Positions 33,911 through 44,500 of a stretch of DNA of 64,000 nt are shown piece by piece. The position numbers and the translations under genes were made by a program. Source of the DNA: Scortum barcoo (lineage: Eukaryota > Chordata > Actinopteri > Centrarchiformes > Terapontidae). Positions within the stretch are counted from its first letter, which is position 1. The number at the start of each line of letters is the position of its first letter. The notes below the pieces were generated by a model. It worked only from the letters and a program-made list of their open reading frames with translations. It was not told where the DNA came from and searched no databases. The stretch covers positions 18,777,992-18,841,991 of the forward strand of contig CM041546.1 of NCBI GenBank assembly GCA_023238725.1, given 5' to 3'.

Positions 33911-36900
33911 TTAATCTTCATTCTCACCCATTATATCCTTCACATTGGAGTAGACTGCCTCATCCTTCCCTTCCTCCTCTTCAGGGACACAATGCTTTGT
34001 CTCCTCATCCTCCACTATCATCGCCTCCTCTTCTTCCTCCAACACTTCACCTTCCTCTTCACCAGGATCTTCTCTTTCCTCTTTAACTTGTATTTTAACT
34101 TCAGCGTACTCTGTCTCTGTGCTCTCTTGCTTTTTGGCTGCCTCACTGGGACACTTTCTCTTCAACACGGAGAAATCAATGGTGGCGTACTTCAGGTCTT
34201 TTGGTCCATCGATCTGTCAGGTACAACGTAAATTATATGAGCGTTTCAAAAGAGTCCTTTCTGCCAAATCTAACTGTAAATGCATTTATTATTTATCATC
34301 AATTCTTTAAACGAAAGGCTGTCTAACTGACATGTTAAACAATGAAAGCCACATACACACATTAAAATATTACATTTGATACTGAGGAAGATTGTGAAGA
34401 AAACTAATGTTTTAACTACTTGAAGTTATAATTTTGAGGAATTTCATGTAAATAAAAGTCTGTTAAGTCATTATGTTATGTGTGTATGTTACCTGTTGTT
34501 GTGTATTTCCTGTTTTATTTTGTAGTCTCGTCTTTACTCACTGGTTTTGCACTTTACTTCCTGCCCTTTGTGTTTCCCTCCTTTTTTGATTGCCTGCTCC
34601 GCCCCAATTGGTTTCACCTGTCCCCATTAGTCTCCTCACCTGTTTCCACTTCCCTTTCCTCCTGTGTATTTAAGTCAGTCCTTCTCCTTTGTTCTGGGTC
34701 GTGTCGTTTGTTCCTACCTGTGTTATGTCGTGCTTTCTCGTGCTTTCCTCGTGCTTCCTCATGCTTCTAGTGCTAACTTGTGCTTCCCTGTGCTACCCGT
34801 GTTGCTGCGTTCCTGCCTCGTGCCCTGTGTTCCTGTGTTCCCGTGTTTAAGCCGTGAATAAAGAGTCAAACGTCTATCTGCCTCCTGCCTCGTCTGCATC
34901 TGGGTCCAACTACACTTCACCGTGCACCTAACCTAACACATTATCTCTTGCTGGATGAGCTAACACAATAGTGACTGAGCGTATGACCCACTAATGAAAG
35001 CCGTTGCATGTGCAATATTACGGCCCGGGTGTCAGCAGTGACTTTCATATAAAAAAATGCTTTCTGCCGGTGTTGTGAGAAGACTATTACTATTACTGTT
35101 ACTGTGGCTGAACAAACAAAGAAAAGACCAGCAATTACTAACTATTGCCATATGTGCCAGGAAACATGACAAAATGTAAATGACATAACATATTTTTAAT
35201 ATTAGATAAATTAATGGAAATACCAGTGGATCCTCTCGACTGGTCGTCATCTCCAGAGTCTCATCAACATTTCCAGCGATCTTCTGTTTGTTTCTGGAGA
35301 AAAACAGGTTTCAAAAAGCAATAAATGTAAATGTATGTAAAGATAATCTACAAACAAAACCAGAAAATACTTATTGGAAGTAATGGTGTACCTGTGGCAT
35401 TTTGCTGCCAAACAGTAAAGAACTGCTGAAAGAAGAACCCCAATAAAAAAGGACACGATGACTTCTGGTCGTGAAATAATTGTTAAAAGTTCTTCAGACT
35501 GACCTGCAAGTTAAGAAGAATAAAAGAAAACCTCTTAATGTCCATGTTGTTCTGAGCAATAATACATGCAACAGTTCATTTCATTTTGACCAGTTGCCCA
35601 GTAGTTATCTAAATACAGAAGTCACAGTAAAAAATAAAAAAGTCGCTAAACATGTCTCACAGCAGCGCTCTGTGGTAGCAGAAGTGTTTTAGTTGAGAAC
35701 ATGTACCCTCTTTTTCTGATGTTTTTTTTGTGGATGGTGAGGTTTTCTTTTGCTTTCCCCATTTTCCATTGCTGCTGACACACTCAACAGAAGTGCTGCT
35801 GTGCTCCTTCACAGTTAGGGTGATGCTGCTGCTTGACTGTGTGCTTTGACACAGTGTTAATAACAGAGTACTCAGTGTGGTTCTTCAACAGCGGCCATCT
35901 GATGGTTGGGTAAAGGAAACCCCTCACTGATACACACACAGGTCAGGACCTCCGACTGAATCTCACACTTGGAGCTAGTTAGGATCTTTGGACACACTGT
36001 GGACACACAAGCAGAGTTGTAGGTTCACAGGTTTTTTTAAAGCTATTTGCTGCATAAATAAAAATACATTTTTGGCTTGGAATATTGTTTTCAACGGTGA
36101 AGAGTAAATGTGAGAGAATAAAGTACAATATGTTTCACTCACAGGTCACATTCAGAGTCACTGTCTCCTCTGTAGTCCTGTTTCCTGTGAAGATGACCTT
36201 ACAGGTGATTTTGGTGTCGTGGTGTTCAGCTGAAGGGTTGAAACACCACAGAGACAGTTGCTCTTGGAGAGAATGTAAATCCATCTAATCTCCCATTAAC
36301 TCTGAGCTGATATGATCCAGAGTCTGACTCAGTCAGGTCATTGATGATGATGCTGCAGTTGTTCAGACTCACGTCAGGCTCCAACAGAAACACTCGTCCT
36401 TTGAACTCAGACTGAACTTTTCTGTTGTTCTTCTTAGTGTGGAAGATCACATCTGAATCACTACATTTTGATTTAGATTGTTCACATTGGTACCAAACTA
36501 AATGTTGGGGTGTAAAGCTATAAGGAGTAGTGAAAGAACACGGTATCACAGCACAGAGTCCAGCCTCTGCTGTTATTTCTGCTTCACTGAGAGTGATACA
36601 GAATCCATTTTGACAGGTTGTTCTTCCTTCCACTGATGCACCTGTTAAAGCAAACAGTGAGAGAAACACAGGGACAGATATTTAATGGAGATTTTAAGCA
36701 ATACTGAGAAAACAGCATGATGGACTGGCAATATTTCACACATTTATTTATTGGTTAATGTCTCTGTTTAAAAAAAGTTTCATTTAAACAATAATCTATC
36801 CAGAAGTCCACATCATCAGCTGCTTTGAGACATTACATTTATTTATGACTAAATTCAAAATGGAAAAGTTCATTTTTTTGTAAATTATTTAAAGAGATAT

Positions 36901-37057
36901 TTATTATTGCAAATCATTTCAGACTATTTATAGTTCTAAATTCTATTTGAAAATATAATCTTGGCTTCATTACAAGATTATAATACAGATGCAAACCTGT
37001 GTCAGCGTTGTTCCCTCTCACAGAGAAGAACAGAGTCGCCCAGATGACAACAAACAT
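33911..37057 (-). pseudogene. CD22/Siglec-like receptor, gene B (C2 exons broken)
   Basis: Tandem paralogue of gene A. Signal exon 36997-37057 (MFVVIWATLFFSVRGNNADTG) and V-set exon starting 36641 are intact: TTCQNGFCITLSEAEI, IPCSFTTPYSFTPQHLVWYQ, DSGSYQLRVNGRLDG with the F-strand Arg. The V exon then runs directly into the last third of the first C2 exon (junction about 36240) and hits a stop at 36226; the intron and most of that C2 exon are deleted. The second C2 exon (about 35720-36000) has several one- and two-base indels. Downstream exons are intact and in phase: membrane 35392-35503 (VIVSFFIGVLLSAVLYCLAA), 35224-35293, and tail 33911-34213. The acidic tail has an ITIM (LKYATI), an ITSM (TEYAEV) and AVYSNV with a YxN site. 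As written it could make only a secreted single-V protein of about 158 aa. Confidence 0.7.
34474..34938 (+). mobile_element. solo LTR in an intron of gene B
   Basis: A 465-bp segment with TGTTA...TAACA ends, flanked by the 5-bp duplication CATTA (34469-34473 and 34939-34943). Inside are a TATTTAAG motif near 34668 and an AATAAA at 34857-34862, in promoter then poly(A) order on the plus strand. No internal retroelement sequence remains, so this is a recombination product of an LTR retrotransposon. It is opposite to the host gene. Confidence 0.85.
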
Positions 37058-39527
37058 CCTGATCTGATGAAACATACGGTCTCTCCTTCCAGAGGACGAA
37101 CTCTTCTTTTCAGACACACAAACACTTTTTACAAAAAAGATAAAAAACAAGTGGAAAGTTTAGTTAATAAAACCAGTTTTTATTTAGAGGCGCAGAGACT
37201 GTCACTGCTATATAAATAAAATTGAGAGCAAAATCCTGTACAACAGCTCAACAACATCACCAATACATTTTACATCATATCATACAGGGAAGACTGAATC
37301 ACTTCAAAAGATCTTTATAAAAGTAAAAGTTGTGCTTTACCTTTCTGCCTTGTTCTGCGCTCGTCTCCACATTGATTTCTGCTTAGTGACGCTACTCTTC
37401 AAGTAGCTGACTCTTTTAATCTTCCTTCTCCTTTTCTCCCTCTCTCTTTGTGTTTCGCGTCTGAAAGACTGAAAAAAACTCAATCACCATTCACCCCAGC
37501 AGCCTCTTAGCAAGGAGCTCTGCATTTTATATGTATTATAACATCTCGTGTTTGAAATATCTCAAGGTACTTCACATTAGTTGTCACAATTTCCAGATGT
37601 GAAGCTCCACCTTCACTACTTAAAAACAAATGGAAGAGAAACTCTTTCTGTTTAACATAGTCTCCATGACTAACTGTGGTAAACATTTATGGACATGAAA
37701 GGAGGTTTAATCCGTGTATTGACACGGTTGGTGAGTCCTTCACACTCGGCACACTTTATGTCAGAGATCTCTTTGTGTCCAGAGACAAAGCTCAGATGGA
37801 GACTGTAGAAATTTCACACTTCCCTGGAAACAGTGAATGAGAAACAACACTGACAGAGATTTACACACATTGTTTTGCCTCCTCCCTGGTGGTGTGAGTA
37901 AATAGGATTCTTTATGATGTGAGACATGCTGTATAAATCTTTGTGAATGTGCTGTTACTTTAAAGCAGAAGCAAGTCATTTTTATATAAATGACCTTTTA
38001 GTCATTTTGGCTAAAACTGTCACTATGTCCTGACAGTAGTACATGAGACAGATCATCTGTGATAAAAATCGGACCTGTGCCTCTCAGCAAATCCAAGAAA
38101 CAACAAACTGGTCCTGTACAAACTATTAATCACAAAACAACAATTTACACAAAACAACAAACAAACTTTACACAAAAGGTAAATAAACAGAAGTAAAGTA
38201 ATGAAGAAAAGCAGGTTAAAAATAAAGAATTGGATCATGCAACACTGCGGGGAAAGGCTTTGGAGGCCAGCAGAGAGATGAGGAGGGATATGGAAGTTCT
38301 GCTCGCTCAATTTTTCAAGCTCGGTTCAGTCTTCTAAGTATTCCTGACTGTAGGTTTTTAACTGTGTCACTGTATACCAAGATCCCCTCCCTAACATCAG
38401 ATGTGTGTTGTATTCAAACTTTATATTCAAGTATGGACAACTGATGCTCATCAAATTTATTTATTTATTTATTCTGCAAAGGAAGACTGACCAGAGGTAC
38501 ACATTCGCCCACAACACTAACCCAATAATCAGTGGTGCAAATCCTTTAAAAACAAAAAAGCCAATTATCTATTTAAAAACATAGATCTGCTTAAGATGAA
38601 TTTACCCATTATTAAAATAAAACAAGAGGTGATCAGCTGCACATTCTACACAATAAAAATGTTTGCATTTATCACATATGTTTAATTTTACAATAAACAA
38701 AGTCTGAAAATCAGCTCTGCGTTTGTGTTTTCGTGTAATGCTGCATCTCAAGATTTTGTTTCCTGTAAAGTCAGTGTGCTCATTTTTCAGTTATTTGACC
38801 TTATGTAGCATCACAGTGTAGGCATGTGTGATAACTTCCTGTTCACACTTTGAGCTGCTGTTGATCTTCACTCAAGCTGCCTCTCATGATACAATTTAAA
38901 ATGAGGAGCTGCAGACTCACTTTGTGTGTAGCATGACAGAAAAAACTGCAATCTTAGTGGCAAACTAACATCAGCATGCTAACACACTCACAATAACAAT
39001 GCTTACATTGTGATGTTTAGCTGCTAATGTTCCTAGTTTAGGTTTTAACACAGAGTACAGTTGAGGCTGATGTCACTCTTTAGTCAGTGCAGGTATTTTG
39101 TGTTAAATCAAAGTAAAAAAATAAAATAAAATAAAAAATCACTGTTTTGTCCTGATGATGGCACCACATACAACTTCAGAGGATCTCCAAAGTTATCATA
39201 ACTTATCCTGCTGGACAAATTTATTGGCAATACATTTAACAGTTTTTGAGAAATTTCACTCAAAACCAAACCCAATAATATGAAACCTCATGGTGGCATT
39301 AGAGGAAAAATCAAGAGATCAATGATTAAAGTCTGAGCACCATGAATACAGGTTGAAAATGTGATGAAAATCCATCCAGTAGTTTTTGAGATGTTTCAGT
39401 GGTCGATCGACCAACATTCAATCACTGAAAAAGAGAAAATGAGCCACAAATCTAATTATCCAGTTCATGACATGATAACCCCAACTTGAAGACCAACCAG
39501 CTAAAATCTTCTCTCTCTGTTCTCTGA
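37058..39527. other. intergenic region upstream of gene B
   Basis: Contains the gene B 5' UTR-like segment near 37340-37440. Otherwise only short frames, including a hydrophobic one near 38100-38300 without gene support. Confidence 0.5.
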
Positions 39528-40172
39528 TTGTCTTCTACCACCAAATATTTGATTCCAAGTTCATGTAACAATAGTTTGTCAGGTGGATGCAGGTACCTAC
39601 AGCTGGTGAGAAAGACATCATATCATATTCTGTCTGCTGAGGTCTCATTCAATAAGAGGACTCAAATAATGATAGTTGAGTTTGTACATGCCTACAGTCA
39701 TAGTTTTCCTCGTACAATGATAGACATTCATGTATCTTAGAATAAAGTGTCATATTTCATCTCCTTACATCTGTAAAAGTGAATCATTGTCTGTCTGTGG
39801 CCAACTTTAATAGAGAGCAGAACTTTCTGTATAAGAGTGTCAACAAATGTGCCATCTAGTCTGATTATCAAGTTCAATATTATCTGGGCCAAATATTAAA
39901 AGATCTGTGTGGCCATAATGAATTTTGCTGGTTTATAGTACATGACAAAGGAACTCTGTACAGCTAATGAAGAAACTACAACAAATGTACAAATGAAAAT
40001 ATAAACTTTTTTGTCTAAAAAAGGTCTGTGTACAACAATGCAAAGATAACATCCTCCTCTTTAGTAGATATTACAGAATGTGTTCCAGGCACAAAGTTAA
40101 AGACAAAGTTGCAAACACAGTTAAACACCATCACAGTCAAATTAAAATTGAATTTTATTTGACTATTTCACA
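39528..40172 (-). pseudogene. 3' end relic of a third CD22-like copy
   Basis: This region aligns with the 3' flank of gene A (27790-28150): GGTACCTACAGCTGGTGAGA versus GGTACCCAGAATTGGTGAGA, AACATCCTCCTCTTTAG, AAGTTGCAAACACA and TTGAATTTTATTTGACT versus TTGAATTTCATTTGACT. The similarity stops abruptly at about 40172 where a Rex3 fragment begins, and no receptor exon follows on the far side. It is therefore the 3' UTR of a lost tandem copy. Confidence 0.65.
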
Positions 40173-41500
40173 TCTCCCCTCCTTGAACTGCCACCTTACT
40201 GTGGTGGAGGGGTTTGTGTGCCCGAATGATCCTAGGAGCTATGTTGTCGGGGGCATTACGCCCCTGGTAGGGTCTCCCATGGCAAACAGGTCCTAGGTGA
40301 CGGGCCAGACCAGACTAAGAGCGGTTCATAAGCCCATCATGGATAGAAGACAATCAAGGACCATTATGTTCCCCAGATTGGTGTTACCAGGGGCCCCACC
40401 CTGGAGCCAGGCCGGGGTTGGGGATCGCAGGTGAGCGCCTGGTGGCCGGGTCCTGTGGGCCCGCCTTCCAGTAGGCTCACCACCCGCAGGAAAGGTCCAT
40501 GAGGGGCCGGTGCGATGTGGTTTGGGTAGCAGTCGTGGCAGGGGGACTCGGCGACCCAATCCCTGGACCAGAACTCTGGCCACAGGGACATGAGATGTCA
40601 CCTCGCTGGGGAAAGGGAAGGAGCCTGAGCTTGTGCAGGAGGTTGAGAGGTACCCGGCCAGTGTTAGGGCCCCTGTGTGTTTTCCTCTGTTTTCTCTCCC
40701 CTTCTCCCTCGTGTGTGTGTGTGTTTGTCTTCCTCTGTCTGTCATTGTCTGTCTGTCTGCCAAGGAGGACGAGGAGGTTACCCCAGGTCAATCATCTCCA
40801 CGCCTGGCTTCACCTGCACACCTGTGTCCGATCTTCTACTCAAGCCACCTCCTCCACTGCAGCATAAAGACCGGCGTTTTCCTCCACTCTATGCCAGACC
40901 GTCTGTGTTACCACCATCGGTAAATTTGCGGCTCTAGCTTATGCTCTGCTTTTTAACTTTGTCTCTCTGCCTGATTTTTTTCCCCCCAAAAACCACCAAA
41001 GCCACTCATCCCTCTGTCCGCCTGCTGCTCCTCGTCCTCCTCACGGCATCATCACCTCTCATCCCCGCCAGCATCGGCTCAGTTGTCCAGTCCTGTCTGC
41101 CCGTTTCTCCCCCCACACTCACCTGACCATTCCGCCCCGGATCGGCCTGCTCCTGCCGGCCACGCTAGCTTTGGTCCGCTGCCCCTCCTCTGTTACTTTC
41201 CTCAGTTACTCTCTCCCTTGGCACTGCCTGACAAGACGCTTTCTGTTTCATTAAAGATCCTAGTTTTTTTTTTCGGTGAAGTCTGTCTCTACTGCCTGGT
41301 CCTTTTTCTTGGTCTGCATTTTCTGGGTCCGCCATACATTGTGTTAGTTCATTAGTGTGAGCCTTAACAGCTAGAGACAGTCGGGCTCACCTCCACGCAC
41401 AGCCTGGGTCTGGAACAGCTCCTTGAGAGGGGCTGGACCCTCTACTACTCTGGAGTTGCCCAGGGTGAGGGGTGGTGGGCTGGTGAACGAGAGGGTCGGT
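40173..41500 (+). mobile_element. Rex3-type LINE 5' fragment, split by a solo LTR
   Basis: Plus-strand sequence at 40173-40661 and 41370-41500 matches the 5' part of the Rex3-type element in MAG intron 3 (reverse strand of 55933 back to about 55470). It extends about 230 bases further 5' (CCACCTTACTGTGGTGGAGG, GCCCCTGGTAGGGTC). It has an internal deletion of roughly 60 bases after GGGCTGGTG and stops at GAACGAGAGGGTCG, lacking RT and 3' end. LINEs are normally cut at the 5' end, so loss of the 3' part implies a later deletion. Confidence 0.75.
40662..41369 (+). mobile_element. solo LTR nested in the Rex3 fragment
   Basis: A 708-bp insertion with ends TGTTAGGG and CCTTAACA, flanked by GCCAG (40657-40661) and GCTAG (41370-41374). 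The uninterrupted sequence in the other Rex3 copy reads GGTACCGGCTAGAGATAG, so the duplication was GCTAG with one later change. It is pyrimidine-rich, with CATAAAGACCGGCG (TATA-like) at about 40864 and ATTAAA near 41253. No internal coding part. Confidence 0.8.
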
Positions 41501-44500
41501 GATCACAGGTCTCTTCAGATCTGTGAAGCAAAGTTTAAATGACACATTTGTAGTTAAAATTAAGAACGAAACAGATGAGAATTTCCTTTTCAAATTAAAT
41601 ACATAAAAACCATCATTTCAGTGGTGACATTTAAAGGCCAAAGTCATTCAGACATTACATTACTTCAGAATATTTGTTATATAAATGTTGTGGGAAAATC
41701 TTTCAAATTTATCCATGAAAGCAAATTATAATAAAACCAGTAGAGCAGTTCCAAGAGACTTCAAGGGGTATTTAGTTGACTTTTTAAGAGTCCTACAAAA
41801 TAAAGTATGCCATGTTATATTTAGTATCTGCACTGCTGAATTGAGAAATATAGATTTGAGTCTTAAAAATAGATACAATTTATATGAACATGTATGAACA
41901 AATATATAGCACAGTGATATATAATATAGAATTAATGAGGTATACATAAACAGTAAAATATAACATCACTGTGTATATATTTTTTTGTGATTGATATTGT
42001 ACATTGTCTGTCGCAGTGTGTTTTTTAAAAACTACAACTGGAGGGAGCCAAAGTCTAAAATGTTCAGGCTCGACACACAGTAACTTTAACAGAGAACATG
42101 TGGCTTCAATGAGTCCACAAAGGCATCGTAAATGATTCCAAGAAACACTAGGATCTTTAAAAACAATCCAATTTCCATTTGAGACTAAAGCAAATACAGT
42201 AACTGTCCTCTGCAGTAAAAAAAAATGAAAAATGACTCATGTATTTGTAGCTGTGAAAGTTATTCAGGAATAACATGGCTGTTCTCTGCTCTAAACTCAT
42301 AATTTCAGTTACTTGATGAGAAGAAACAAGAAGTTTTCTGTCTCAGAACAGCTGTACAGTGTACTGACAGGTCACTGTTACGTTGACTTTTTCCACCTGG
42401 GTCTAATTCGGATGTTTTGCTGTGCAGATGTACTATCCAGAATCTCCTGTTGTCACTTTAGACACATCAGAACAAATTTCACACCCTTTATTATAACACC
42501 AAAATTATTCTAATAGACCTTGTAGATGCAGAGATATAGCCTATTTAGTTTGGGAATGTCATTTTCGAGCAGAGGCCTAAAAAAGAGGCTAGAGCACATA
42601 GTGCATAGAAAGAAAAAGGTGATGCCATATAAGGCAGTGTTTAAATCTATAATCAATGCACCTTTGACATTTGAACAATATAACATAAAACCATTAAAAA
42701 ACATATACACATATATATATATATACTGTACTATACAGAGGTTATTTTTCAGAGGCTGTATGTAGCTGAATTCAGATCTAGTAATTGAAACTAGTAATAT
42801 AAATCCTGTCCTGATAAAACTGCAGTTACTTAATGGATAAGTTACAGCTGTTGTCTTCTATATACATTGTTAAAACTAATGACTGTGTGATATGTGCAGA
42901 TATTAACATTCACATTTATGTACACCCCACTATGCAACTATGCACACTGGTAGATAGAAAAGTTGGTTTCTTAGGACTAATACTATAAATACTCAAAGCT
43001 TCTCATAGTCATGGAGATGATCTAACAAAAAAAAACCCTGATTCATTTGATTCTTGTTTTATCATTAAAGTTCCACATTACAAGCTTGATACATATACAT
43101 AAGATAAAATGACATTTTAGCTGTAAGACTTTTCTGAGAACACAACTTCAAGAAAAATAAACCATGAAAACCAACGTTGTTGCAAATATAGGGGTTCTTT
43201 CTGAGAATGAAGAAGTAGGATGAATACAAATACTTTTTTTGTGTTGTCTTTTCATACATGAATAAATTAATGACTGTCATAATAACTATCTTTGATGTTA
43301 TGATTGGCACACCAGATATTAACCAGTAATACAGACTCACTCATAATGCTCATAATGCTCATAATGTACTGCAATGTGGAAAGATGGTTGGTAGATAGAT
43401 GCTCCTGTGTGTGTTTTATTGATACCCTTACCTTTGTTCATCCGCAAACATTTAATCTGTCTAATCTGTCAATAAATAATATTAACTAATGAAATGTTAT
43501 GTCACCAAAACAAAAAACAAAAAATGTAAGATTGTAACATTCAATAAACCCAGATTAAACTTTGCTATGCTTTGTAATTGAGGGCTGATGTTCTCTCAAC
43601 CAAAGAGGTGAAATCAAGAAGTGGAAAAAAACAAAGCGCACAGTTTCAACATGGTGATGTAGCTTTACAAAGAAAAGAGACAACACGAGAAATAGACAGG
43701 TCACACTTTGGTTTCTGTGAATAATCAACTGTTTGCAATTTGTGTTGTTTTTATTTTATTTATGTTTGCGTGGGACTGAAGACAGATGAATTTGCTTGAG
43801 GCATGAAAGACTTGTTTAAAACAAAAAAGCAAGCAAACTACATCATTGCAGAAATCCTACTGTCATTAAGTAACAGTGCTAATTTACAGAGATATTCCAA
43901 AACCCTGATCTGAATTATTGTGTCAATCGTATGTGTAGAAAAAAAAGTATGCATAATAATGATTATAACCACCACAAAGTATAGGACATACAAATTTGCT
44001 TTACAACACACTGTGACAGAAGATTAGATAACACATACGATGATATTTCTACTTAAAAAAGAAAATGGAAAAAAATCATGAGGCATTCAAAACAGAAACT
44101 GGTTATTGACTTGGTGCATACAGGCAGTTTAAAAATGCTTGCCAGCATATCCATCATTAAGTCAAGAGAACAATGTCTTAATAACCAGGCTAGTATGAGT
44201 CAGAGTAGCTTTGTTTACATGCACAGAGAAGTGTATTTTTAGACTGTTTTGATCATGGGTGTATAAATAACACTACAAAACTCCCAATATCTAGCTTTTT
44301 GTATTATGTTCCAATACATTTTTTTACATTACATACATTTACATTATTTAATTCTGACTTCAAATTTAGTGCAAAGTTGGCTCATTTATCTGCACTCCAC
44401 TTCAAATGTGACTCGAGGCAGGATACAGTAAAACAAGTTAATTATTTCTTAAGATATTAGGCCAGTACAGTGAAAAGATTAAGAAGGGAAAACCTGCAAC

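Noticed and set aside
34480..34861. Cys/Phe-rich open frames on the plus strand
   Set aside because: They lie wholly inside the solo LTR and have no coding features.
38053..38310. Hydrophobic frame resembling membrane segments
   Set aside because: AT-rich sequence with no splice sites in matching phase and no homology to the TM exons of genes A or B.
41387..41593. Frame with DLKRPVITDP that begins like an Ig exon after CACAG
   Set aside because: Most of it is antisense of the Rex3 fragment, and no Ig cysteine or tryptophan pattern follows.
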